Shown here: positions 45,568 through 57,707 of the stretch, in pieces | Layout: each line of letters begins with the position of its first letter | How positions within the stretch are numbered: the first letter of the stretch is position 1 | From: Malachius bipustulatus | Taxonomy: Eukaryota > Arthropoda > Insecta > Coleoptera > Melyridae | Direction: 5' to 3' | DNA length: 64,000 nucleotides | Assembly (NCBI GenBank): GCA_910589415.1 | Contig: OU342632.1 | Location: 48,411,341 to 48,475,340, forward strand | The notes under the pieces: model-generated | The model's database searches: none | What the model was told of the DNA's origin: nothing | The model's input: only the letters and a program-made list of their open reading frames with translations | Made by a program: the position numbers and the translations under genes

Positions 45568-48437
45568 TTAAAAGTTATATTTGGTGAAACTGTAAAGGGT
45601 CAAATAAATAATTCGATTTATATTTTTTAAATATTCAAGAATATTAAAATTTTAATGAAAATCATTCTAGATGATGTAATCCAAATTAAGGAGAGTCCAA
45701 ATTTAGAATTTCATTACAGGAATCCGTGACTAAGCGTCATGTTAACCATAATATAGAGCGAGCATTGAGTAATAATTATGGTAAAGTCAGCTTATAGGAA
45801 ATCATATACGCCTGTGACCCGTCGGCACAGGAAGGTGATGTCATTAATAAAGACCCAACTTGAGAATAAAACTCAAGGAAACATGATGAAATTATTTTCC
45901 CAAGACTAAAATTGCTCCGAAAGCATGTAGAGCCTTCCAGTAGGACGTTCATTATTAAAAACCAGATACCGAGCGGCAGGAGAACAGAGAAACATTGTTG
46001 AATTAATAGTCGCTAGACAAAATTATTACAAATATGATTAGGTTCCAGACGTGACCAAAACGACGTTTTGGAAAAACCGCTGAGCAAGGTCAGTTGAAGC
46101 TGTGGGAACGAAAACCGTTAAAACAAAAGAGGTGGAGTTAGTGGAAGGCGGTTCCGACTTATTCTAATGAGGGAGAAAGATGAAAATATTCGACAATCAG
46201 AACTAGAGCTCTGATTGGAAAAATAAGTAACTTGGGGGTAAAACTTTTAAGTCAGGGACTTAAGAAATGGGCGGTTGAACCGACTAACTGGATAAGTGGG
46301 AATTAAAAAAAATTGGAGAGGAAGAGTCAGTCCTCTCTTAGCTATCGGCGTATCAGCTTGGGGAGCCGAGGAGTCCTCTCTTAGCTATCGGCGTAATAGC
46401 ATGGGGAGCAGAGAAAAGTCTCCTTTTAGCTGTCGGCGTAACAGTTTGGAGAACGCGCGAAGTCTTCTGGTACTTTACCAGAATAATAAAGTCTAAGTGG
46501 CGTCGCAACGGTTATCCGCGAACTTGGTCTTGGTTTAAAAATCAGGTTGTTTATTAGCTAAGTAAAAATTAGTTACGCGAGGTAGAGCCGCGAATTAATG
46601 AAAGCTGGTGAAGAATTTTATACTTGTGCTGAATTGTTAAAGTTTCGCAAGTTATTGTGAGTGAATAATCGTTTTATTCGGAATAGGAATAATAATTACG
46701 CAATCGTAATCCGGGTAAAAATCTTAAGTGAACTGCTCATTTAACAGAGATACATTTGGATTTTCCTTACTAAGGAGGCAAAAGGTCAGATTATTTTGTA
46801 TACTAATACTTTATGTACTTTGGTATATTTGGAACCCAAGGGGTTACTGTTCAATAATTTAAAGTTTGACAAATTAATAAATATTTGTGGATGAATAACC
46901 CACAGGTTGTTAATTAAAACACAACTTGAGTGTGTTGTGTCTAAAAGGCATTAAACCCATCTTTGTATGTTTGTTATATACCAAGGTAAATAACTATATT
47001 CTATTTACTGCTTGTATTTTATGGTTACTGTAAATAGGTTATTAGAGTACAGATTATTATTCGAAGATTGATTTACAAATAGGGGGTAAATAATACATAT
47101 TTAAATAGGTATTATTATTAGAGGTAATATTTTTATAAATTTATCTGAAACAAATTGAATAATAATAAATTATTATATCAATTACAGCAATCCGATTGTT
47201 GAAAAACAATAAATAGTATGGTGAAGACAGAGACATCGATGTTTCAATGGTCATTTCCATCTCATCAGTCTGTTACATCACCACCACTAGAGAAGTGTGC
47301 CGATCAGAAAGAAAATCAAAATTTATCTCTCACATTTTTGTTGCATCCGTGAGAGAAAATAAATTGAACTTTTATTCGTAGGTATTATAGCTTGGAGTAT
47401 AATACCTATCAATTTTACTCAGTGTTATGTACTTTTTTTATACTTCTTTTATAATAAAATTTGTTAAATAAAATTAATGTATTTTTAATTTTACTGACCC
47501 AGGCATATTAAGAGTTAGATAAAACAAAAAGGTCTGTCAAGTGCTATAGATAAAAAGAAAATTTCATTAAATTTTTATTTAATTTGTTTTATTTCAATCA
47601 GACCAAACTGAGCAACGACTTAGACTATTAAATCACAACTTGGCAAGACGAGCTCAAGCTCAAGCCAAAAGCATAAATAAAAAATATAAGTAAAGGGCTT
47701 AAGTAGCTCAAATAAGTAATTAAATAAAAACATGAGTCAGTAAATGACCAACAGTTCCAAATCAGAGGAGAGAGGTCTGGGCAGTGTCTTTGACAAAGTT
47801 AAAAAGTGACGGTACGTATAGTTTTCCTTATTGTTTACTCTTAGTTAATTTGACACTCGAGATCGCCACGGTGTATGCCAGTGGTCAGATCCGACTCCAC
47901 GCCTTCCTTTCAAGTCAAAAACTATTAGTTTCCGCTCGACTAAATAAATTGTCTAGCTAACAGGACCGGTGTATGGGGAGATCAGCGTAGGACTAGGGAA
48001 GTAAAGTCAAGAAGACTATTGCTTGACACAGGGTGAGGTTATCTTGTTGAAGGGCCTAAATTTCCAAAATTGTGTCACGTGACAAAATTCAACAAAGCAA
48101 TCAATTTTGATTTGTTTGTGATAATTTAATGGGAATCATCTCAGAGAGCCCTCGTGATCGTCCGCCCTTTCGAACGACACCGCATCAGACTGTTACATTG
48201 GTGTCAGGTGCGTCGCATACTGTTACATTGGTGTCAGGTGTGGGGTTTAAGAGTGTCAAAAAACGCTAAGAAAAACAAGCAGGAAAGAGTGTCAAAAAGA
48301 CCTTCAAAAGAAATAGGAAAGTGTCAAAATTTCCCTAGGATTTTTTTTGTAAGTTTTAAGTAGGTACCTATTCAAGGCTAGATTATACCCAGAAATTAAG
48401 GTAAATAAAATTACCAATTAGGCCCCTAATTCACTTA
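45568..48437. other. No gene; tandem repeat and LTR/PBS-like junction
   Basis: Contains the 44-bp tandem repeat at 46329-46470. At 48188-48245 a duplicated stretch reads actgttacattggtgtcagg, resembling an LTR terminus (...TTACA) followed by a primer-binding site of Ty3-type elements. The rest is AT-rich with no domain-bearing frame. It may be the remains of an LTR retrotransposon lacking its coding region. Confidence 0.3.
46329..46470. repeat. 44-bp tandem repeat, about 3.3 units
   Basis: Units begin at 46329, 46372, 46417 and 46461 with agtcctctcttagctatcgg or a close variant, then gcgtaaYagc and ggggagc. Spacing is 43-45 bp. The frame 46296-46496 is a by-product. Confidence 0.8.
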
Positions 48438-48653
48438 CGGCCAATATTATAAACGCTAGTTAAGTTAACTGGCCGATTTCTGTGGTAGTTTCTGGAGAAG
48501 ATATAGATAGGTCGAAATTATTGCAATTTAATTACTCTTGGCATAAAAGGGATTACAAAAATTTAAATAAAAGTTATTCGAGGTCAATATTAGCTTCAAA
48601 ATCGGGCACAGAAATCTGCCAGTTAACTTAACCAGCGTTTATAATATTGGCCG
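48438..48653. mobile_element. 216-bp MITE with TTA duplication
   Basis: Begins CGGCCAATATTATAAACGCT and ends with the inverse. TTA lies at both sides (48435-37, 48654-56). Subterminal 'gttaagttaactggc' is also mirrored. Same TTA signature as MITE E and the 21839 element. Confidence 0.8.
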
Positions 48654-49047
48654 TTAGAAGGTTAGAAATTAATTTAAAGGAAGAATTATTAATTTCTTTT
48701 AAAAAACAGGAATCAATCAGTAAGATCGAAATAATAATAGGTTTGCAAGTTATAGGTAGATAGCATAATACGTTTCAGAGAGAAACGCAAAGTAGTACGT
48801 GCTGAAACCGTAATTACTGAAGTAGGTATTTGTTTACGCTATATGGCGCTGAAATAATACCCCAACATAAGTGAATATAAAGCTAAAGCGGTGTTCAGAC
48901 TAAGAGGAAAATAAAGCTGAGAGAATGACCTAATTACAGTACCATAATATTGTACAAGTGGCTATTTATTTTAATTGGCTTATTAACCCCTATATGCAAG
49001 GTATTTTGTAAACTATGTATAATAATATTTTAAACAAGTTTTGAGCT

Positions 49048-49287
49048 ATGTTATTATTGATTTTATGTGCGGCACTAGAATTGTGTGTTTTAATTGTCAT
49101 CCTGATAGTAATGATTGTGTGTCGTTATAAAAAAGGAAAAATGACTTGTGGTTGCAAATGGAGGGAACTAACTCAAACTAATTTCAAGAACAAAATCAAA
49201 AAAATTCTAACAGAAAATGCTTTTTATACGCTAGACGAGTTTCACACATACATGGCCAATGTAAACAAAGAAAATAGGACAAAATAG
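49048..49287 (+). CDS. Hypothetical small single-pass membrane protein
   Basis: 79 residues: a strongly hydrophobic N-terminal segment (about residues 2-25, LLLILCAALELCVLIVILIV) followed by a basic stretch (RYKKGK) and a polar tail. The layout is that of a type III or signal-anchored peptide. No family is recognised. It lies upstream of a duplicated AT-rich stretch and an A-rich tail (49600-49625), so it could be a decayed retro-insertion. Chance coding is quite possible. Confidence 0.2.
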   Translation: MLLLILCAALELCVLIVILIVMIVCRYKKGKMTCGCKWRELTQTNFKNKIKKILTENAFYTLDEFHTYMANVNKENRTK

Positions 49288-49329
49288 TAGTGGTATAGGT
49301 GTCACGTCATATCATCTGTGATATTTTTA

Positions 49330-49570
49330 TTGTGTGTACATGTTTATAGGTACTCGATGTGATGTTATTTTTATATAATGTCCTGTTATCTGCTTTTTTT
49401 TTTCTTTTGATGGTTATTTTTGACAAAACCTTTAGGTTAATCTTGTGTTGATATAAAATTGTATGTTTGTATTCGACGTGATGTTATTTATACATAGTGT
49501 TATATTGTTTGCTCTTTGAAGGTTTATTTTTGACGGATACCTTTTTGGACAATCTTGTATAGATGTACTT
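49330..49570. repeat. Imperfect tandem duplication (~120 bp x 2)
   Basis: Both halves contain tcgaYgtgatgttattt, then gttat...ctgct/gct, gtttatttttgac and aatcttgt. Divergence is considerable. An AAATAAAATAAA stretch follows. Confidence 0.55.
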
Positions 49571-49860
49571 GATAGTTTTTGTAATCAAAGGTGGTGAAAA
49601 TAAATAAAATAAAAAAATAAAATAAATTGCCATATTCTTGTTTTTTAATCTTTAAATGTCTTTTTTAATTTTAATAAGCACGAATAAAATAAGTGAATAA
49701 TTAAGCCTACTAATAGTCTCTTGAATGAATACCATATTATGATAAGTCAATTTTTCACAGAAATTGAAAATGTTGAAAATTGATAGACATACCTACCTAA
49801 AACTGAAATAATTTTGGAAGTTTGGCAACTGTGCAAGCTTACCTTAGATTACTAGTATTT

Positions 49861-49983
49861 TACATTACTAGTGTGGAAAGTGACCCATTTCACACGAATG
49901 AGAGGTTGCTGTCGTATGAGGCATTAGCCGAATGCGACAATCCCACGAGGGTGAAATGGCACTTCCCACACAAGTAATGTACA
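49861..49983. repeat. Short foldback
   Basis: tttacattactagtgtgg pairs with ccacacaagtaatgtaca, and tttcac with gtgaaa inside. It is followed by 'ctatttttcctacgacc', as after 18981-19067. Confidence 0.55.
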
Positions 49984-51169
49984 CTATTTTTCCTACGACC
50001 ATATATTAATGCACAATACAATTTTTATTTTATGTTTGTGACCTCTAATTTTTTTAATGGGAAGTAAGGACTTGTGATACATCATTTGAAAGGACTGCTA
50101 TTCAAAAATTATATTGTTTTAAATTTTATGCAAAACTTAACGTTAAAAATTAATTAAAATCATCTGATTTAGGAAATTCGCTACACCACACTATTAACTT
50201 AATAAGTAATACCGTCTAATTTTTGATGTTCTAAAAAACAAAACACCATGAATCTTAGTGTAGGAGATGTTCAAAAAGCTCGCCTTGAACGTCTTTGCAT
50301 AATCCTTATCTTTCGGTAATTTTTAATTTCGGTAATTTCTTTCGGTTTTGACGACCGAAAGAAATTACAAAAAAGCGATCTTTCCTAGAAACGGTAGAGA
50401 TTCAGAAGGAGATGTACTCCATTAACAAGAGATCAGATATTGAGGGTTTGAGTGCCATTTATTCATATTTATTATTAATTAATAAAAGGGGAGTGGTTGA
50501 CTCACAACTAAATGACTCAACCTAAAATTTGGACCCCCTTGTATCTCCGAACAGGGTTACTAACAATCCTTGGGTGAAGCTACATTCAACACAATGTGAC
50601 AACAGCGCTTCTAGTCGAAATTTAGTGGATTTTCACAACCACGCATATCCACTGACGTCACTTGACGTCACCTGTCCTGACCTGACCCGGCGGCCCGGCG
50701 CACACACTATCTGTCTTCTGTTATATCTTCAAGATGGCCATCGATTTAAAGATGTAGAATATTTAATTGTGTTTAAATTATTTTAACTCAATCATGTAAT
50801 TTTAGATTGTTTTTGATCAACCTACTTACGATTTTTAACAGGTTTTAACTGTTTTTGTGAAAATTATTGATGTTCTCATTACCACTTATATCTTCTGCTG
50901 AGAGGGAATGTTCTCTGAGATTTTTGCTGATGTTGGATTTTAAATTATAAACCTCACATTGGAGTACATACCACCAGCTTTTAACTTATTGTTATTTGTT
51001 GCCATTGAATTAAATTTTAGATCTTTGAAGAAGAAAATGACTGATTCTCGAAAGCTTGGAAAACAATAAAGAGTACACTCTAGCCTAGAAAATTTTAGTT
51101 GACAACGTCCCCAGTACTGACCCTTTTGTGTTTCCACATAGTATTGTCATACTTTCGCTGGAAATTGTA
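49984..51169. other. No gene recognised
   Basis: A small perfect hairpin lies at about 50331-50368 (gtaatttctttcggtt and inverse). A CpG-richer patch lies around 50660-50710. The frames at 50529-50786 and 50940-51137 have no recognised domain. Confidence 0.4.
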
Positions 51170-51295
51170 TATACAGGTGTCCCAGCTCATTCGAAGCGGT
51201 CTCTGTAGGCCAAACAATGGATGTTTTCAAAAAACTTTTTTCAAATTTAAGTACAGGATCACAATGGCCAGGTCAGGTCAGGTCAGGTCAGGTCA
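51170..51295. repeat. Inverted fragment of family A plus (ggtca)5
   Basis: 51170-51270 is the reverse complement of about 350-445 (tctgtaggccaaac, acaggatcacaatgg). It is followed directly by five ggtca units (51271-51295). A similar gtcag run lies at 40637-40655. Confidence 0.65.
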
Positions 51296-51668
51296 GGCCA
51301 GGCAGAACTACCGGCATGACAGCAGCTCACGCCATTCAGAGAAAGTGGCCTCGTGCAATTTTATATGCTATGAGGCATCGACTTTTCGTCTGGCTATGCT
51401 GCACAGCCGGTAGAGGCCACCACCATTTTGCCCAATGAGAGTATAATACTTATGACAAATATTAATAATTGGGCTGTATGTATGAAAACAAAAACAATAA
51501 AATAACGGGCTTGGCTCCATCGAGCTCTCTATTATATAATATCTCTCTTAGAGAAAAACTTTATTGAATAAAGTCGACTGCCCATTTAACTTGGGTTGCA
51601 TTAATACACAGCATATCGATCAATCAAAAAAATGACATAAATATTAAAAATTGTAACATAAATAATAA

Positions 51669-52121
51669 TTAAAGAACATTAATTTTAGGAATAAATGTGT
51701 TTATGATTCTGATGGAATCTATTAAAATTTGTTCAGAAATTTCGTTAATTATTTCTGAGTTCAGGTTAAAGCGATTGAAGAATTCAATTACACTTTTACC
51801 GATTGTACCACGACTACCAAACCAAAGGCCGATGACTTCCCATTTGCGCATGCCAAAACTTGGTGAATATTTGCTCTGGTAAAAATTAAAACATTTTTCA
51901 TAAATATTCTTTTTTTCTAATTGAATTTTATCATCTTGATGACAGTCATTACTTTCAAAACGAATTGTAGGGTCGATAATAAAGGCAGAGTCTGTTTTTG
52001 GATCAAATGCAATAATATCACTGAAGCGATTAAGACCATCAGTGTCTACGGCATGTACTTCTTCATAGCATACAAATTTTTTCTCTCTTAAAACTTCAGT
52101 AATTCGGTGTTTAATTACTTT
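51669..52121 (-). pseudogene. C-terminal domain of a non-LTR retrotransposon, endonuclease-like
   Basis: Read past its internal Met, the minus-strand frame is open for about 150 residues. Landmarks are FVCYEEVHAVDTDGLNRFSD, then IIAFDPKTDSAFIIDPTIRF, then WEVIGLWFGSRGTI. The D...D-x-T-x-R-F arrangement is typical of the C-terminal, PD-(D/E)XK-like domain following RT in some insect LINEs. That domain would nick the target DNA. No RT domain lies upstream, so it is truncated. The match is by motif memory only. Confidence 0.5.
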
Positions 52122-52134
52122 TATTATATAATAT

Positions 52135-52652
52135 TTATATAATTATAAATTGAAGTTGAAGAATATACTGTTCTGTTGAGAAGTCATGAAAGCTGACTGC
52201 GTCCATCCGGATAAAGCCTTCACCGCATGGTTCACCCTGCAACATTACCACAAGAACCCTGTTAGTTTTCAATGGCGAGCCTTAGGCTCTAACAATCTCA
52301 GACGAGTCGACAGTTGTTACTATTTTACTACCAGGTTCAAGAACAGATAGAAAAAAAGTAAAAAAAAGTCTAAATGAGCACACATTTCCAATTCAACACA
52401 GTTAAACATAGGTAAGAATAATACATGCATAATAATAATAATATGCATTCACCAGAGTAACCATAAACAGTCATATACCTTAATAGTAATTACCGTAGCC
52501 ATGTAAACCATATGGACACATTGGAAGACCAGATTCCTAGAAGGCAGCCTCCTTAATCTAAGGCAGTCTTTTCTTGTTCCGGAAGTGATATGTTCAAACA
52601 ATTCCATTCCAAGACTTGTTGTAAGAAGCAATGACGCCGGTGGATTTAGGAT
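52135..52652 (-). CDS. Two candidate exons of an unrecognised gene
   Basis: Exon a is 52652-52494: acceptor tatattttacag, donor gtaattac, exactly 53 open codons, phase 0 at both sides. The peptide includes SLGMELFEHITSGTRKDCLR and LPSRNLVFQCVHMVYMAT. Exon b is 52236-52135: acceptor gtaatgttgcag, phase 0, reading GEPCGEGFIRMDAVSFHDF and then a stop. The pieces are compatible in phase and read like real protein. The family is unknown to me. The LINE fragment immediately downstream may have truncated exon b, so this could be a relic. Confidence 0.35.
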
Positions 52653-52750
52653 CTGTAAAATATAACAAACAAACAAACAAATAAACAAATAATTAGAATT
52701 ATTGAATTTTTACATTTAAAGATATTTACATTTATCCACCTTTACGTATA

Positions 52751-53544
52751 CAGTGTGTGTCACAGGCATGGTACACCCCCCTTTTTTTTTTTTTGAGATA
52801 TTTTTTTGAAATTTGGTACGTCGCATATTCTCGATAGAGCGAACTTTTTAGCAGAAAATTGAATTTTTTCCCACATCCGGTTTTTCCGGAAATGTTACCA
52901 ACTTTTTATTTTTAAAATGGGACACCTTATATATTATTATATTTTTGGATTCTATACATTTGTACGAATCCAACAATACCACATAAGTACCATTTTAAAT
53001 GTCAAATTTGTTTTTATTTCATTTTTTATTTCTCAATTATAGTGTGCCATGACTTCAGTTGTGTTCGTAACAGATGCAAAATTGGTACACCAAAATGTCC
53101 CTTGTTAAGAGTACTAGTACCTAGATGGTACCTCGGTACCAATATGGTACCATTTGAAAAAAATGAATCCAGCTCAAAAAATCATTCCGGTACGCATTAT
53201 TTATCCGTAAATCACTTAGTTTAGTACTTTGAACGAAAATTCGATTTTTCTAGCATTAGATGATCCAATTGGAGTAAAACGAAATAGTCAAAATCGTACT
53301 TATGTGGTATTATTGGATTCGTACAAATGTATAGAATCCAAAAATATAATAATATATAGGGTGTCCCATTTAAAAATAAAAAGTTGGTAACATTTCCGGA
53401 AAAACCGGATGTGGGAAAAAAATAAATTTTCTGCTAAAAAGTGCGCTCTGTCGAGAATATGCGATGTACCAAATTACAAAAAATTATCTCCAAAAAAAAA
53501 AAAAAAGAAAAAAAGGGGGTGTACCATGCCTGCGACACACACTG
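52751..53544. mobile_element. Palindromic element family J (~790 bp)
   Basis: Begins CAGTGTGTGTCACAGGCATG and ends with the inverse, with TATA outside both. The arms meet around 53150 and include ccacatccggtttttccgg and its complement. A fragment of one arm reappears at 60571-60668. The frame 53042-53224 lies in the loop. Confidence 0.8.
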
Positions 53545-54199
53545 TATACTATTAAGATACCACAACTAAACTAAAAATATAACATAATAGTATCGCGCAC
53601 CAGAAGCGGAGCTTGTTAGATGCACGACACATTCCCTACATTATAAAAAACAAGTAACATAAATTTACATTTCATATATTTATTTCATACTAATACATTA
53701 TAACTAGATAAACGCTTGGTTACCGTAACTATAAACATATTCATAACTCCCTTGGGACTGTTATGAATCCATAACTCCCTCTATTATTACTATTTGTTTA
53801 ATTCTGGTAACCATTGGATGTTGGTTTTGTTATTGCATTGTTGGTTGAATATTTGGATTTCATGTCATTTTCTACAAACTTTCCAGCTGATATATCCATG
53901 GTAATCAATAATCATGCTTACTCAATTATTAAAAACATTCGTTTAATTTTAAAAACCAACAGATTTCGTTTTTATATTTCATTTTATATGAAATAAAATT
54001 AATTATGTAGCACGGGAGTTATTGGATGTTAATAACCTCGGGCAACTTAACAATTCCTCGGGACTAACGTCCCTCGGGATTGCAATATGTTGCCCTCTGT
54101 AATTAACATCCTCATAACTCCCTTGATACATAAATAACTATAACCAGTAAAGGGTAAATGATCGATAAAGGGATGTTATTCTCATTGTCTGGTTATTAT
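53545..54199. other. No gene; short foldback at 54028-54112
   Basis: gttaataacctcgggcaac pairs with 'gttgccctctgtaattaac' around a core cctcgggactaacgtccctcggg-like repeat. The remaining frame (53814-53996) has no known domain. Confidence 0.45.
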
Positions 54200-55440
54200 C
54201 TGAGCGGCGTGAGGACTCAGTCTAGTTTCAGCAATTCAGCTGTAAACCTTCTATCTAAAGTTCTCACCCATGTTTTTAGGTAATGTTTGGCCCTCTGAAC
54301 AAAGTTAGCTCTCTTAATTTCAATCGGAATTATATCAAATATTCTTGGAGCCAAATAAGGTTTCTGGTTCCAATCGTTTTAGTTGCCCTAGGAAGAATTT
54401 ATTTTTCTGTGACGTTATATCGGGTGAAGTGAGAATGTTCAATTTTCAGTATATTTTCTTTTGTTGACATCTGTCAAATTACTATGGCTCTGACATATAA
54501 TGCTCGTATGTCTAAGATGCCTGACTCTATATAACTGGTCCGAAGGGTACATTTTATCTTTATTTAGTATATTTCTCAAAAATCTATGCTGTAGTATTTC
54601 CAAGCTTTTCATATAGTTTTTGTTCACCCCACCCCAATCCACTGTACCGTATTGCAAGTGAGATTCGATCAATGCGTGATACAATATTTTAAGCTGTGAT
54701 GTATTCAAATACCTTCACATTCTGTAAGTCGGAAAATAAGGCCCCGTAATTTGTTAGACAAGAATTCAATGTGGTGATTCCTTCGCAAGTGTGAGTCTAT
54801 TATTATTCCCAAGTACTTAACTCTATCAATTGATTTTATTATAAAATGGTCACCATCCATATCGACATCATCAATAGAGTCAAACCGGGGCAAACCACTA
54901 CTATAGGAGGCAAAAGCAACATAATATGTTCTACTCCAGTTGATTGTCAGTAACTTGGACTGAAAGTCTTTTAATTTGCACCAAATCTAATTCCATTTTA
55001 CGTTTTAACTCAATCCATGTGGTAGCCTCATAAAAAATCGCAGTATCATCTGCAAACGAAAGAATCTGGTCTCCAGTTTTTAAACTGTACCCTGAGGAAT
55101 TCCACATCGCATATACTGAACCTTGCTCAAAGAATTTTATGCTAATTTAACCCACTGAGGCCTATTTTCTAAGTAACTACCAATCAAATCTAGCGCGCAA
55201 CCCCTAAATGATTGAACCCCTAGATGTTCAAGTACCTGTAGCAATACATGGTGATCTACCGTATCAACTTTGGCGAGATCAACAAAAACGCAGGCCGATG
55301 ATCCCGCTCGTCAGTTTCTCGATAGAATCATTAGTCGACCTACCCTCCCGAAAACCATATTGAAAATTTAAGATTATGTTGTGCATATCCACGAATTCTA
55401 TTAACCTGTCTTTAAGGATATTTTCGTAAAATATAAGAAG
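54200..55440 (-). pseudogene. Decayed jockey-like reverse transcriptase
   Basis: On the minus strand RT landmarks appear in order but in shifting frames: VDHHVLLQVLEHLGVQSFRG, CGIPQGTV, FADDTAIFYEATTWIE (the catalytic ADD at about 55042-55056), DRVKYLGIIIDSHLRRNHHI, and YHALIESHLQYGTVDWGGVN. The final region reads YLAPRIFDIIPIEIKRANFV. Multiple frameshifts and stops are present. Endonuclease sequence is missing, so it is a 5'-truncated LINE. Confidence 0.75.
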
Positions 55441-55701
55441 TCATGAATATTGAATCAGACATTATTTTAGTGTATTTTCTTATTTAAAAAAATTGATGAT
55501 TTGAGGACGGCATCACTTTTCGAAAATCACCCAAACTCATCAAAATATGTCCACCGTCATGACCCCCAAATCACGAAAAAGTGGTTTTCCAACATTCACC
55601 TGCCCACGATATATTACATACAGGGTGGGGCGTGACGAACGCCTCGGTCTGTGTAGCCTAAATCGTGCACGATCTAAAACATTTTTTAATTGGGTCTAAT
55701 A

Positions 55702-56500
55702 CAGGGTCGTAGTGCCTACAACTTAAAATTATTTTGCACTATGTAGCATGTTCCTTATGAGAGTGGCATATCAAAGTTATGTTTTTTTAAATGGAATGCT
55801 CCTATGTTATTGCATTTTTAGATTGTCTGAGAAGAAAAAATAAGATTGGCTTTTACAGTTGGTGTTTAAATTCAGGAGTTTGTGTGTCATAAACAAGTGA
55901 AAATCGTCATTTTTTGAGTTCAAGACAAGGCCCTGTACAACGAAAAAGGCTTAAGATAGAGAAAAATGGCTTACATGTCCCTTTTTACTTTTTCATGTAC
56001 TATCCTATGATGTAGATAAAATGTTTATACAGAGTGATAGAAAATTTGAAAAAAATCTGAGATTTCTCCACGCGTCGCCAAAAAAACAAAACAAAGAAAG
56101 TACAAATGTCTCTGCACCATAGGATAGTATATAAAAAGTTAAAATGGGGACATGTAAGCCGTTTTTCTCTATCTTGAGCTGTTTTCGTTGTACAGGGCAT
56201 TGAACTTCCAAAATGACGATTTTCACTTGTTTATAACTCACAAACTTCTGAATTTAAACGCCAACTGTAAAAGCCAATCTTATTTTTTCTTCTCAGACAA
56301 TCTAAAAATGCAATAACATAGGAGCATTCCATTTAAAAAAAACATAACTTTGATATGGCACTCTCATATGGGACACTCTGTATACTCGAAAATAATTTTA
56401 AATTATGGCCATTGTGATCCTGTACTTGAATTCACAATTTTCTTTTTTTAATCCATAGTTTGGCCTACGGAGACCGCTTAGAATGAGCTGGGACAGCCTG
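55702..56500. mobile_element. Palindromic element family A, copy 3 (both arms)
   Basis: Left and right arms are inverse, with 'ggctttacagttggtgttta' on one side and its complement on the other. The loop lies about 56040-56110. It is the only copy of A here with both arms. Frames 56000-56241 (-) fall in the loop and arm. Confidence 0.8.
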
Positions 56501-56508
56501 TATACATA

Positions 56509-57707
56509 CAGTGTGACCCATTTGTTATTGAAACACCCTGTAAAATCTTAATTTAAGGTGCGATTTAAAAAAAATCTTTTAAATCATATAGCTTGATAAA
56601 CTATATTTTGGGAGCAAAAAGCGTCTCTTTCCTACAAAATCCAGGGCCTAACTAGATCAGTGTTTACTTGTAAAATCTCAAAAATTCATATTAGCGATAA
56701 AAAAAAAAACTGGGCACGCCACTGGATTCACCAGCCCTTAAAACGGTACTGTACTAAATTTTATTGGAAATGTCATAGTAATAAGGATCTTGCAGTTATT
56801 TTAGAAATTCATAATAATACTCCGAATTTTCATTAATTTATTCGAAAGGGTCAAAAGCTATCCATGAAAAAAACTTGAAGTATCTAACTGTCAAAAGTGA
56901 CAAATAAATTTGTAGGATAATTCCAATAATACAGAATACAGTACCTACAATGTGTCTATTATAGTGTTAATAAGCATGGATATAGCATAACTTTGAGCGA
57001 CAAAATAGAAATTGTACGTCTAGTTGGTGATAATGTAGGTACTTTAATTTTTTAATTAAAATTTTTTTTTATTTTTTTTTTACTTTTTTTATTTTTTTTT
57101 TTTTTACTTATGATAGCTTTTGACCTTTTCGAATTAATTTATGAAAATTCGAAGTATTATTATGAATTTCTAAAATAACTGTAAGATCCATCATATTAAG
57201 GTATGTTTCCACCAAAGGAACATTGAGGAACTTTTATGTAGCCACAAGTTTCGTCTTGCTGATTTTCCTTTGAAGTTTACCGCTCGAAATGGAAACCGGC
57301 GACAAGAAGGAACAATCTGAAATTGGAACAGAAACCGAGTGGAACATTCAGAAACTTTGTAGAACATTTTCGAAAAAAGGAAAGAGAAACATAAAAGTTC
57401 CTCAATGTTCCTTTGGTGGAAACATACCTTCACTCTGACATTTCCAATAAAATTTAGTACAGTACCGTTTTGAGGGCTGGTGAATCCCGTGGCGTGCCCA
57501 GGTTTTTTCTAAAAAATTCGCTAATATGAATTTTTGAAATTTTACAAGTACACACTGATCTAGTAGGCCTTGGATTTTGTAGGAATGAGACGCTTTTTAC
57601 ACCCAAAATATAGTTTATCAAGCTCTATGATTTAAAAGAAATACTTTTAAAATCGCATCATAAATTAAGATTCTACAGGGTGTTTCAAGAACAAATGGGT
57701 CACACTG
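56509..57707. mobile_element. Palindromic element family K, interrupted by a MITE
   Basis: Starts CAGTGTGACCCATTTGTT and ends with the inverse. The arms contain 'aagctatccatgaaaaaaac' versus 'gatagcttttgacc' and 'acggtactgtactaaatttt'. A T-rich loop lies about 57060-57110. The right arm is split by 57198-57430. Confidence 0.8.
57198..57430. mobile_element. 233-bp palindromic MITE inside K
   Basis: AAGGTATGTTTCCACCAAAG to its inverse, arms about 45 bp. The matching site in the opposite arm of K (near 56795) lacks it, giving a built-in empty-site comparison. The minus frame 57191-57433 is chance. Confidence 0.85.

Noticed and set aside
44950..46470. Possible CRISPR-like arrays in tandem repeats
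   Set aside because: Repeats are directly contiguous without unique spacers, and the genome is eukaryotic.
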